Shown: positions 1 to 6,095 of the stretch, piece after piece
How positions within the stretch are numbered: the stretch's first letter is position 1
Layout: the number at the start of each line of letters is the position of its first letter
Source: Phycisphaerae bacterium
GTDB lineage: Bacteria; Planctomycetota; Phycisphaerae; UBA1845; Fen-1342
DNA: 6,328 nt
Assembly (NCBI GenBank): GCA_022842805.1
Contig: JALHOX010000268.1
Coordinates: forward strand, 1 to 6,328
Direction: 5' to 3'
Notes under the pieces: generated by a model
The model's database searches: none
Told to the model about the DNA's origin: nothing
The model's input: only the letters and a program-made list of their open reading frames with translations
Translations under genes and position numbers: made by a program

Positions 1-55
1 TCGGCAGGCTGTGGGCCGCTTCGAAGGTGAAGTCTTTGGTCAGGCGAATGTGCAT
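1..55 (-). CDS. queD: 6-carboxytetrahydropterin synthase QueD, N-terminal fragment (runs off the left edge)
   Basis: Only the first 18 residues are in the window, reading MHIRLTKDFTFEAAHSLP. The family converts dihydroneopterin triphosphate to 6-carboxy-5,6,7,8-tetrahydropterin in the cytoplasm, the step before QueE in preQ0/queuosine synthesis. The stretch KDFTFEAAH followed by x-L-P is almost the same as the start of E. coli QueD; its histidine (H15 here) is one of the three zinc ligands. The other ligands and the catalytic cysteine lie outside the window. It follows queE on the same strand after a gap of about 46 nt, which supports a shared operon. The start is uncertain. The ATG at 55 gives a family-like length but has no Shine-Dalgarno sequence. 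An in-frame ATG at 76 would add seven residues (MIRYPTP), and the GGAG before it abuts the codon. Confidence 0.85.
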   Translation of the reverse strand, partial: MHIRLTKDFTFEAAHSLP

Positions 56-101
56 GGGGGTAGGGTAGCGAATCATCTCCGCCTGTCGCTCGGCGGAATT
101 T

Positions 102-779
102 TCAGACACCCCGCGTCATCGGCGACCAGATGAACTTATGAAGCTGCAGGTTCAATCGCACCGGCAGGCGATCGGCCAGGATCCACTCGCTCAGGGTCTG
201 CGGCGCCAGGCCGCCCTGATAGAGCACGAGGCCCGAACGATCTTCGCAGGGGAAAACGGGGGCGAATAGGACGGGGCAGCGCCGAGTCAGCTCGTATCGC
301 GCAACCACCTCGCGGGCCCAGTCGTAGTCGGCCCGATTGCCGATGACGAATTTCACCTCGTCATTGGGTGTGAGCAGGTCGATGTTGCTCCAGACGTTGC
401 GAGCCGCTTCGCCGCTGGAGGGCGTCTTGAGGTCGAGGATGCGGATGACGCGGGGGTCGACTCGATCGATCGAGATCGCGCCGGAAGTCTCGAGCGCGAC
501 GAGCGCGTGCGTCTCCAGCAGGCGCGACATCAGCGGATAGACGTCGGGCTGAAGCAGCGGCTCTCCGCCGGTGATTTCGACAAAGTCGCAGCCATAGGAA
601 TCGACCTGGGCGACGATCTCGTCGAGCGACATCCAGCCGCCCTCAAAGAACGAATATTCGGTGTCGCAATAGGTGCAGCGGAGGTGGCAGCCGGTCAGCC
701 GAACAAAGACACAAGGCAGGCCCGCGCGGGTGCCTTCGCCCTGAATGGAATGAAAGATTTCGTTGATGCGCAGACGCAT
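102..779 (-). CDS. queE: 7-carboxy-7-deazaguanine synthase QueE (radical SAM)
   Basis: This 225-residue cytoplasmic enzyme rearranges 6-carboxytetrahydropterin to 7-carboxy-7-deazaguanine, the step after QueD on the way to preQ0 and queuosine. Residues 13-16 are the QGEG motif near the N-terminus. The radical SAM cluster cysteines C31, C35 and C38 are spaced CX3CX2C within GCHLRCTYCDT. The SAM-binding GGE motif is ITGGEP (69-74). ETSG (97-100), LDLKTP (115-120) and a later KFVIG segment also match the family. Length is normal. The start at 779 puts the conserved INEIFHSIQGEG segment near the N-terminus. The frame stays open for about 45 more codons upstream, but that part is arginine- and proline-rich and unlike the family, so I excluded it. 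No convincing Shine-Dalgarno sequence precedes the ATG. queD follows immediately downstream, and a small membrane-protein gene is divergent upstream. Confidence 0.95.
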   Translation of the reverse strand: MRLRINEIFHSIQGEGTRAGLPCVFVRLTGCHLRCTYCDTEYSFFEGGWMSLDEIVAQVDSYGCDFVEITGGEPLLQPDVYPLMSRLLETHALVALETSGAISIDRVDPRVIRILDLKTPSSGEAARNVWSNIDLLTPNDEVKFVIGNRADYDWAREVVARYELTRRCPVLFAPVFPCEDRSGLVLYQGGLAPQTLSEWILADRLPVRLNLQLHKFIWSPMTRGV

Positions 780-903
780 GAGCGAATCGTAGCGTCGGGC
801 GCCTCGGCGGCAGGGCCGGAAGCCGGGTAACGAGCGCCCGGAAAAGCCTTGCCGCAAGACGAAAGAATGCCTTGACCCCGAGCCGACCGGGTTGTTAGCC
901 TTT

Positions 904-932
904 TTGACAGAGGGAATCATTTCGAATCTGTT
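904..932 (+). promoter_or_regulatory. Possible sigma-70-type promoter for the small plus-strand gene
   Basis: A perfect TTGACA lies at 904-909. With a 17-bp spacer the matching -10 would be TCTGTT (927-932), only three of six bases of TATAAT. The implied start near 939 would leave a short leader that holds the ribosome binding site at 945-949. The -35 box is good, the -10 is poor, and planctomycete promoters are not well defined, so this is tentative. I found no clear promoter on the opposite strand for queE in the 780-955 gap. Confidence 0.28.
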
Positions 933-944
933 CGGTTCAGCAGC

Positions 945-949
945 GGGAG
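945..949 (+). promoter_or_regulatory. Ribosome binding site GGGAG for the small membrane protein
   Basis: GGGAG sits six bases before the ATG at 956. It is one of the better Shine-Dalgarno matches in the window and supports both the reality and the chosen start of the 90-residue reading frame. Confidence 0.5.
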
Positions 950-955
950 CGGGAC

Positions 956-1228
956 ATGGGTGGTGAATCGTCGGGCGGGAGCCTAAAGAATCGGATCTTT
1001 GGTGGGATGTGGGCGGTGGCCTTTTTGGCGCTGGCGATCAGCATGCTGATCTGGCCGGATGCGATGGCGAGCGTCGACACGTCGGGGCCGGGACGGGGGC
1101 GCGGCTACGGCCGCATGCTGCAATGGGGCTGGGGCTGGCCAGGCGCGATCATCTTCGGCGTGCTGGGATTGATGGCGCTGGCGGGGTCGTTCATGAGAGA
1201 CAGCGACGAAAAGGCGACCGGCGGCTAG
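956..1228 (+). CDS. Hypothetical small membrane protein with two predicted helices
   Basis: This is a 90-residue protein I do not recognise. After a short glycine/serine N-terminus there is a hydrophobic helix at about residues 17-33 (MWAVAFLALAISMLIW). A loop of about 27 residues follows, containing GPGRGRGYGR and then WGWGW, and a second helix spans about 61-80 (WPGAIIFGVLGLMALAGSF). The tail is short and charged (RDSDEKATGG). The positive loop and acidic tail could set the topology, but this is not certain. A GGGAG ribosome site six bases upstream and clean hydrophobic segments argue that it is real. The opposite-strand frame over the same bases is arginine/histidine-rich and looks like a shadow. 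It is divergent from queE and converges on the next minus-strand gene. No enzymatic motif is visible, so no function is assigned. Confidence 0.65.
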   Translation: MGGESSGGSLKNRIFGGMWAVAFLALAISMLIWPDAMASVDTSGPGRGRGYGRMLQWGWGWPGAIIFGVLGLMALAGSFMRDSDEKATGG

Positions 1229-1234
1229 CGCCAC

Positions 1235-1251
1235 CCGCGATGTGTTCGCGG
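1235..1251. terminator. Possible weak bidirectional terminator hairpin between convergent genes
   Basis: In the 30-bp gap between two convergent genes, CCGCGA (1235-1240) pairs with TCGCGG (1246-1251) across a five-base loop TGTGT. A second small palindrome, GAGCT-AAG-AGCTC (1256-1268), overlaps the stop codon of the minus-strand gene. Neither is followed by a run of T on either strand, so intrinsic termination is only suggested by position. Confidence 0.3.
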
Positions 1252-1258
1252 CGCGGAG

Positions 1259-1516
1259 CTAAGAGCTCTGCACCGGATCACGGCGGAGGCGAAAGACCAG
1301 CAGGGAATACGCCGCAACGGCTGCCCAGAACGCGTTGATGGCGAAGGGCTGCCACGCCGACTGGCGCCACGCGACGAGCATGATCGCGATCGAGCCGACG
1401 AGGTTGAGCGCGAAGTATGTGGGGCCGGGGCGCATCCAGCCCTGACTGTTGGCGAGGAAGGCGTAGAGAATGAAAACCGTTCCGACCCAGCCGAACGCCT
1501 GAATCGCTAGGCCCAC
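1259..1516 (-). CDS. Small three-helix membrane protein, CBU_0592-like
   Basis: This 85-residue protein has three hydrophobic stretches, at about residues 2-22 (GLAIQAFGWVGTVFILYAF), 34-50 (YFALNLVGSIAIMLVAW) and 57-76 (PFAINAFWAAVAAYSLLVF), and a short basic tail. The pattern GWVGT...AY.L...G......Y..LNL.GS...........PF..N..WA resembles the CBU_0592-type membrane domain found in many bacteria, whose function is unknown. That family call comes from memory of the pattern. The start is GTG at 1516, overlapping the last 10 nt of the peptidase gene. It is supported by GAGGG six bases upstream and by the first helix beginning at once. The frame stays open further upstream, but that part lies inside the peptidase and is low-complexity. 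Translation is probably coupled to the peptidase. Confidence 0.75.
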   Translation of the reverse strand: MGLAIQAFGWVGTVFILYAFLANSQGWMRPGPTYFALNLVGSIAIMLVAWRQSAWQPFAINAFWAAVAAYSLLVFRLRRDPVQSS

Positions 1517-2670
1517 GACAAACCCTCGTGCAACTGGCCGAGATTGATGCAGCCGTCGCGCGTGACGATGACCACGTCCTCGATGCGGATGCCGCCGATG
1601 TGCGGGCCATAGAGGCCGGGCTCGACCGTGACGCAATCGCCGACGATCAGCTCGGGGCCCTTGTCGGCGAGCAGCGGCGGCTCATGCACATCGAGGCCCA
1701 GGCCGTGGCCCGTGCCGTGCGGGATGCTGATGAAGTCGGCGGGGGCGTCGGCAGGGGGCAGGGCATATTTGTAGCCGTGTTGCCCGAGCACGCGGAGCGT
1801 TTCCTGATTGACGGCGTGGCCCGTGACGCCGGCGCGAACGGCCTTTGTGGCGGCGGCCTTGGCGGCAACGACGGCGGCGTGCATCTTGGCGACGACCGGG
1901 GGGATGGCGCCGTTGACGACGGTTCGCGTGCAGTCGCCGTGATAGCCGGTGGTTTTGTTTTTGGGGAAGATGTCGACGATGACGGGCTGATCGGTATAGA
2001 GCGGTCCGCTGCCGCGATTGTGGCAGTCGCCGCCTTCTTTGCCGCCGGCGATGATCGAGCGGTGTGGATTGTCGTAGCCGAGCTTGAGCAGCTCGATGTC
2101 GATGATGCCGAAGAGGCGTTCGCTGGAGAGCGGGGCGTGGTCATATTGCAGGACGCCCGCGCGGTCGGGCGTGGCGCGGGCGATCATCTCGCAGACCATG
2201 CGAATGACCGATTCGGTGTCGCGCTGGGCCTGGCGCAGCAGCGCGACCTCCTGCTCGTCCTTGGCGCGGCGCTCTGCGACGCCGAGGTTGGGGTCGTAGA
2301 CGACATCGAGACCAGCGCGGCGGAGCTCGTCGGTGTAAGACAGGCCAAGCGTTCGATCGGCGCGGATGCGCGAGACGCCGCGGCGCTTGAGAAACTCCGC
2401 GATGGATTGAGCGGTGGCGGTTTCACGGTCGCCGGAGAGACCGGTGGCCGGTGCGAAATCGGCGGGGCAATTCACCGCGTCGACGCGGGCGTGCTTCTTG
2501 GCGCGGCCCATTTCAATGTCGCGGATGATCAGTTGGCGATGGGTTTTTCCGCCCGCTTCGGGCAGCAAAATGAGGGCCGTCGGGTCGCCGACCTTAAAGC
2601 GGATCTGGTGATAAAGCGTGTTGTTTTCGGCGGGAATGCCGGCGATGAGGGCGGCTTCGGTGGTTTTCAT
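1507..2670 (-). CDS. M24-family metallopeptidase (Xaa-Pro aminopeptidase/dipeptidase type)
   Basis: This is a 387-residue, probably cytoplasmic, enzyme with no signal peptide. Residues about 1-140 form a divergent N-terminal domain, and about 145-380 the pita-bread catalytic domain. All five dinuclear-metal ligands of the family can be placed: D233 (IVDIFP), D246 (GDCTRT), H322 (HGTGHGLG), E350 (VEPGLY) and E364 (RIEDVV). The second metal aspartate falls in the usual D-x-T-R context. HEPP (329-332) is also typical of M24B enzymes. The family removes an N-terminal residue before proline or splits Xaa-Pro dipeptides; creatinase-like members also exist, so the substrate is not settled. The ATG at 2670 has AGGG ten bases upstream (2681-2684), a loose Shine-Dalgarno sequence. 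Upstream in-frame sequence is repeat-derived and was excluded. It lies downstream of the lipid A operon, across a hairpin-rich gap, and overlaps a small membrane-protein gene at its end. Confidence 0.9.
   Translation of the reverse strand: MKTTEAALIAGIPAENNTLYHQIRFKVGDPTALILLPEAGGKTHRQLIIRDIEMGRAKKHARVDAVNCPADFAPATGLSGDRETATAQSIAEFLKRRGVSRIRADRTLGLSYTDELRRAGLDVVYDPNLGVAERRAKDEQEVALLRQAQRDTESVIRMVCEMIARATPDRAGVLQYDHAPLSSERLFGIIDIELLKLGYDNPHRSIIAGGKEGGDCHNRGSGPLYTDQPVIVDIFPKNKTTGYHGDCTRTVVNGAIPPVVAKMHAAVVAAKAAATKAVRAGVTGHAVNQETLRVLGQHGYKYALPPADAPADFISIPHGTGHGLGLDVHEPPLLADKGPELIVGDCVTVEPGLYGPHIGGIRIEDVVIVTRDGCINLGQLHEGLSWA
1523..1527 (-). promoter_or_regulatory. Ribosome binding site GAGGG that fixes the GTG start of the small membrane protein
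   Basis: On the minus strand, GAGGG lies within the last codons of the peptidase gene, six bases before the GTG at 1516. It decides the start of the overlapping 85-residue gene and fits reinitiation by ribosomes finishing the peptidase. Confidence 0.5.
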
Positions 2671-2702
2671 GGGTCGATTTCCCTGGGTCGGGTTTGCGCA
2701 CC

Positions 2703-2820
2703 TGTGTGCCACTGCGCTTCCCGCAGTGGGCTTCGTTGACGGAGGGCGTCGCCTGGACTGCACGGCTCACAGAGCCGTGGCACACACCAAACCGCACTGC
2801 TCATCGAGCGGTGGCACACC
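2703..2820. repeat. Cluster of three short palindromic hairpins flanked by GTGTGCCAC 9-mers
   Basis: The gap between the oxidoreductase and the peptidase holds three hairpins. The first is CCACTGCG/CGCAGTGG with a five-base loop (2709-2729). The second is CACGGCTC-ACA-GAGCCGTG (2761-2779), perfect. The third is CACTGCTC-ATC-GAGCGGTG (2795-2813), eight pairs including one G-T wobble. The 9-mer GTGTGCCAC occurs at 2704-2712, and its reverse complement GTGGCACAC at 2777-2785 and 2811-2819, so the cluster is bounded by inverted copies. The similar stem-loop design and shared flank suggest related units of a dispersed REP-like repeat. Copies elsewhere in the genome cannot be checked here. The cluster begins 20 bp past the oxidoreductase stop, so it may also act in 3' end formation of the lipid A transcript, although no T-run follows. 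Confidence 0.7.
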
Positions 2821-2839
2821 TCAACCTGAACGCGCAACG

Positions 2840-3895
2840 TCAGATGCGAAAGATATCGGCGTCGAGGCCGACGCGCGGGCCGGCGGCCCCGTCCCAGCGG
2901 TGCTGCTTGATCGAGTCGACGATCTGTTCGGCCACGCGCACGGCGGCGACGCCGTCTTCGGCCGAGACGGGCGGGCGGCGACGATGGCGCACGCAATCGA
3001 GGAAGGTCTCCAGCTCGTCGGCCAGAGCGTCTTTGTCCTGAATCATCAGCGGCTCGACCTTGACCAGTTTCACGTAATCCGCGGCGGAAATCTGCGACAG
3101 GTCTTCGATGTTGCGCTCGCGGGCGAACTTGATCACGTCGGCGTTTTTGTCGCGCGTCACGGCGATGCCCAGCTTTTTCTGATAGTCGAGAGAGATATAG
3201 CTGGTCTCGCTGAAGGCTCGCAGTTTGCGCTCGGTCTTGAGCGCCAGGCGTGAGGCGGTCAGCGTTGCGACGGCGCCGCCGGCGAAGCGCAGCCGGGCGT
3301 TGGCAATGTCTTCGTGGGGGCCGAGAACATTGACGCCGACGGCGTCGACGTGGGTCACCTGATCGCGGACGAGGCTGAGCACGACGTCGATGTCGTGGAT
3401 CATCATGTCGAAGACCACGCCCACATCGGCGGAGCGGAAGGTGAAGGGGCTGATGCGGTGGGTCTCGACGAATTTCGGGGCGACGCCCATGCGCTCGATG
3501 GCGCGGATGGCGGGGTTGAAGCGCTCGGTGTGGCCGACCTGCACGATCGTGTTGTGCTTCTGGCTGAGATGGGCGATGTGCTCGGCGTCGGCCGAGGTTG
3601 GCGCGAGCGGCTTTTCGATCAGCACGGCGATGCCGCGCTCGATCAGCGGAGCGGCGACTTTGAGGTGATGAACCGTCGGCACGGCGATGGATACCGCCGC
3701 AATGTCGCCCAACTCGGGCGTGAGCGATGTTGCCCAGCGGACGCCGGCTTCGTCGGCGGCCTTTTTGGCGCGCTCGCCGTCGGCGTCGATCACGGCGACG
3801 AGCCGCGCTCCGGCCATCTCGCGATACTTGCGGACGTGGTGGCGGCCCATGTGGCCGCAGCCGATGACGGCGACGGGAATTTCGGCGAGGCTCAT
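2840..3895 (-). CDS. Gfo/Idh/MocA-family NAD(P)-dependent oxidoreductase, possible UDP-GlcNAc 3-dehydrogenase (GnnA-like)
   Basis: This is a 351-residue cytoplasmic protein. Its N-terminal Rossmann fold carries G-x-G-x-x-G at G12, G14 and G17 (VIGCGHMG), with an acidic D37 at the end of strand two (VAVIDAD) that favours NAD. E94-K95-P96 (LIEKPLAP) holds the family's conserved lysine. GHTERFNPAI (121-130) and MIHDIDVVLSL (165-175, H167 and D170) lie in the catalytic and substrate domain. The GH-x-ERFNP motif is one I associate with UDP-sugar dehydrogenases of this superfamily. The start is ATG at 3895, overlapping the lpxA stop as ATGA, with AGGA eight bases upstream. Translational coupling to lpxA suggests work on a UDP-sugar in lipid A synthesis. 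In Acidithiobacillus ferrooxidans a member of this family (GnnA) sits with lpxA and makes the 3-keto intermediate for UDP-GlcNAc3N. The aminotransferase GnnB is not in this window, so the specific reaction is inferred. Confidence 0.88.
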   Translation of the reverse strand: MSLAEIPVAVIGCGHMGRHHVRKYREMAGARLVAVIDADGERAKKAADEAGVRWATSLTPELGDIAAVSIAVPTVHHLKVAAPLIERGIAVLIEKPLAPTSADAEHIAHLSQKHNTIVQVGHTERFNPAIRAIERMGVAPKFVETHRISPFTFRSADVGVVFDMMIHDIDVVLSLVRDQVTHVDAVGVNVLGPHEDIANARLRFAGGAVATLTASRLALKTERKLRAFSETSYISLDYQKKLGIAVTRDKNADVIKFARERNIEDLSQISAADYVKLVKVEPLMIQDKDALADELETFLDCVRHRRRPPVSAEDGVAAVRVAEQIVDSIKQHRWDGAAGPRVGLDADIFRI

Positions 3896-4788
3896 TGGAC
3901 CGGTCCTGGGGCGGCGGCGGATTCGTAGAAGCGTTGAATGTCGGCGACGGTGTCGACGCGCTCAGCCTCGCGGGCGCGGCCGTAGACGCCCTGGCGCAGC
4001 TTGCGCTCCAGGAACTCGACGAGATATTGCACGTGTTCGTCGTGATAGAGGCCGTTGCCGCGCACTTCCTCGAGCAATGCGCCCAGTTGGCCGCGGGCGC
4101 GCTTGCCCTTTCGGGCGTAGAGAAGCTTGAAGGCCTGCTTGAGATTCAGGCCCGACTGGGCCGAAATCTTCCAGCGCCGCAGGCCGGTCGAATTCACGCC
4201 GCGAACGGCCTGGTCGTAGCCTTCGATTTTCATGTATGGCGGCGCGTCGTGGGTGATGCGCGTCAGCCCCGCGATAAAGGCGTTTCGGCCGACGGTGACA
4301 AAATGGTGCATGGCGCTGCCGCCGCCGACGTTTACGCAATCTTCGAGCTTGACGTGGCCCGCGAGCAGCACGCTGTTGGCCAGGATCACGTGATCGCCGA
4401 TGTCGCAATCGTGGGCGATGTGGGCCCCGACCATAAAGAGATTGTGGTTTCCGATGCGGGTGACGCCGCCGCTGAGGCGGTCGACCTCGGTGCCGCGATG
4501 AACGGTGACGCCTTCGCGAAACGCGTTGTCGTCGCCGATGTCGACGCGTGTCGGCCCGCCCTTGAATTTCAGGTCTTGCGGGGCCGCACCGATGACGCAC
4601 TGCGGAAAGAAGCGGTTATTGCGGCCGATGCGCATCGGGCCCATCAGGGTGCAATGGGCGACCAGTTCGCAGTCGTCGCCGATCTCGACGTCGGGGCCGA
4701 CATAGCACAGCGGGCCGACGCGCACGCGATCTCCAAGGACCGCGCGGCGGTCGACGACGGCGCTGGGATGGATCCACTCATTGCTCAC
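3892..4788 (-). CDS. lpxA: UDP-N-acetylglucosamine O-acyltransferase LpxA
   Basis: LpxA moves a (3R)-hydroxyacyl chain from acyl carrier protein to the 3-position of UDP-GlcNAc, the first step of lipid A synthesis in the cytoplasm. The 298-residue protein has left-handed beta-helix hexapeptide repeats from about residue 5 to 190 and a helical C-terminal domain. Recognisable sites are QDLKFKGG (71-78), AHIAHDC with catalytic H126, LAGHV with H145, and AMHHF with H161. These correspond to E. coli H125, H144 and H160. DAPPYMKIEG (181-190) and GLRRWKIS (202-209) also match. G174 aligns with E. coli G173, the acyl-length ruler. The protein is about 35 residues longer than E. coli LpxA, mostly at the C-terminus, which ends in a charged tail. 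The start is GTG at 4788, overlapping the lpxC-fabZ stop as GTGA. No strong Shine-Dalgarno sequence is seen, so reinitiation is likely. Confidence 0.96.
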   Translation of the reverse strand: MSNEWIHPSAVVDRRAVLGDRVRVGPLCYVGPDVEIGDDCELVAHCTLMGPMRIGRNNRFFPQCVIGAAPQDLKFKGGPTRVDIGDDNAFREGVTVHRGTEVDRLSGGVTRIGNHNLFMVGAHIAHDCDIGDHVILANSVLLAGHVKLEDCVNVGGGSAMHHFVTVGRNAFIAGLTRITHDAPPYMKIEGYDQAVRGVNSTGLRRWKISAQSGLNLKQAFKLLYARKGKRARGQLGALLEEVRGNGLYHDEHVQYLVEFLERKLRQGVYGRAREAERVDTVADIQRFYESAAAPGPVQ

Positions 4789-6095
4789 GCGGGTTCAGCA
4801 TCCACAAGCATGAATCGAATGATCGCCTCGGCCACGAGTTCGTCGCCGACGCGGGCTGCGCACGATGTCTGACCTGTTCGAGACTTCACACGCATCGACG
4901 TGGCCTCGATGATTAGTTGATCGCCGGGGACCACGGGCCGGCGAAACTTAACGCCTTCCAGGCTGAGAAGCACGGCGACTTTGCCGGTGTGTTCGAGCTT
5001 TTGCGACAGGAGCAGGCCGGAAAGCTGGGCCATGGCCTCGATAATGAGCACGCCGGGCATGATCGGCTGCCCAGGATAGTGGCCGGTGAAAAATGGCTCG
5101 TTGATCGTGACATTCTTAATGCCGCGGGCGAATCGGTCGCCGTCGAGCTCGACCACGCGATCGATCAGCAGCATCGGATAGCGGTGCGGCAGCGTGCGCT
5201 GGATCGAGCGGATGTCGAGCCGCGAAGGCTTCAGCAGATCGGCGGCAAGTTCATGAGCCCGCAGCCGTGTGCGCAGCGCGCGAACGAGTTCATGGTTGAG
5301 GCTGTGGCCGGAGCGGCGGGCGTAGATGCGGCCGCAAACGAACGCCCCCATCAACATCAGGTCGCCGACGAGGTCGAGCACTTTGTGCCGCACGCATTCG
5401 TCGGGAAAGCGGAACTCGTTTTCGATCGGGCCGCTCTTGCCGATGACCAGCACGTCCTTATAGCCCAGATGCGTGCCGAGACCGGCCTTGCGGAGCTGCT
5501 CCGCCTCGTAGTCGAAGACGAATGTGCGGGCGGGGGCGACGTCGTTGACGAATCCCTCGCGCGTCAGCGTGAAGCGGAAGACCTGGCGCTCAAGGTGCGC
5601 GCCCGGCTGATAGTCCAGCTCGTAAACGATGTCGAGCTTGCCGTGTTCTCCGGGCCAGGCCACCAGCTCGGCGTCCCCTTCGGTGACACGGACGGTCTCT
5701 TCGATGTCGTAATAGCGCCGCTCGACTCCCTGATTGACGACGCCCGCGTCATTGAGAGCGGCGACGAAAGCCAGCGAACTGCCGTCGCCCGCCGGGAGCT
5801 CGCTGTTATCGAGCTCAATGTCGAGATTGTCGATTTCTAGCCCGCGCACGGCGGCGAGACAGTGTTCGACCGTCTCAACTTCGACGGTGCCGTTCTTGAG
5901 CGATGAGCGGCGGGCGCGCTTGGTGAGATTTTCGAGTCGGGCGGGGATCGCGACGCGCTTCGTGCGATCGGCGCGTATGAAGGTGACGCCGCTGTCGGGG
6001 GGCGCGGGGCGCAGGCGAACGGTCACGGGATGACCTGTGAACAGGCCACGACCCGCGAACTCAACTTCGCGTTCGATCGTTTGCTGACGACTCAA
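4785..6095 (-). CDS. lpxC/fabZ: Bifunctional LpxC-FabZ: UDP-3-O-acyl-GlcNAc deacetylase fused to 3-hydroxyacyl-ACP dehydratase
   Basis: This is a 436-residue cytoplasmic fusion. Residues about 1-285 are LpxC, the zinc deacetylase that commits UDP-3-O-acyl-GlcNAc to lipid A. VEHCLAAVRG carries E77 and zinc ligand H78, HKVLDLVGDL carries H237 and D241, and GHSLNH carries catalytic H264. All are one residue off E. coli H79, H238, D242 and H265. Residues about 293-436 are FabZ, which dehydrates 3-hydroxyacyl-ACP: LPHRYPMLLIDRV, then FFTGHYPGQPIMPG with catalytic H339 and E353 in IIEAMAQLSG. The TTG at 6095 is chosen because SRQQTIEREV aligns with the very start of E. coli LpxC. An upstream in-frame TTG at 6116, with AGGTG seven bases before it, would add seven residues and is a real alternative. 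No ATG is available. The gene overlaps the lpxD end by 35 nt. Such fusions are known in Bacteroidetes and some other phyla. Confidence 0.95.
   Translation of the reverse strand: MSRQQTIEREVEFAGRGLFTGHPVTVRLRPAPPDSGVTFIRADRTKRVAIPARLENLTKRARRSSLKNGTVEVETVEHCLAAVRGLEIDNLDIELDNSELPAGDGSSLAFVAALNDAGVVNQGVERRYYDIEETVRVTEGDAELVAWPGEHGKLDIVYELDYQPGAHLERQVFRFTLTREGFVNDVAPARTFVFDYEAEQLRKAGLGTHLGYKDVLVIGKSGPIENEFRFPDECVRHKVLDLVGDLMLMGAFVCGRIYARRSGHSLNHELVRALRTRLRAHELAADLLKPSRLDIRSIQRTLPHRYPMLLIDRVVELDGDRFARGIKNVTINEPFFTGHYPGQPIMPGVLIIEAMAQLSGLLLSQKLEHTGKVAVLLSLEGVKFRRPVVPGDQLIIEATSMRVKSRTGQTSCAARVGDELVAEAIIRFMLVDAEPA

Noticed and set aside
780..920. A 5' extension of queE upstream of 779
   Set aside because: The open frame adds about 45 residues that are basic and proline-rich with no resemblance to QueE. 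The family start fits the ATG at 779.
983..1234. Minus-strand frame opposite the small plus-strand membrane protein
   Set aside because: Rich in arginine, histidine and proline with no ribosome site. The plus-strand frame has two clean hydrophobic helices and a Shine-Dalgarno sequence.
1528..2739. A 403-codon open frame on the plus strand opposite the M24 peptidase
   Set aside because: Its product is an alanine/glycine/valine/aspartate-rich low-complexity string with no motif. The minus-strand protein has all five metal ligands in order. Long antisense frames are expected in high-GC genes.
2671..2763. A 5' extension of the M24 peptidase upstream of 2670
   Set aside because: It would translate the hairpin repeat cluster, is unlike the family, and lies upstream of a plausible AGGG site before the ATG at 2670.
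2703..2820. CRISPR array or insertion sequence
   Set aside because: The units are palindromes of unequal spacing and orientation without uniform spacers. There is no transposase, and the element is only about 118 bp.
3895..5840. Long plus-strand frames (325 and 307 codons) opposite lpxA and lpxC-fabZ
   Set aside because: Same low-complexity composition, with no recognisable domain, opposite genes whose catalytic residues are intact. They are codon-bias shadows.
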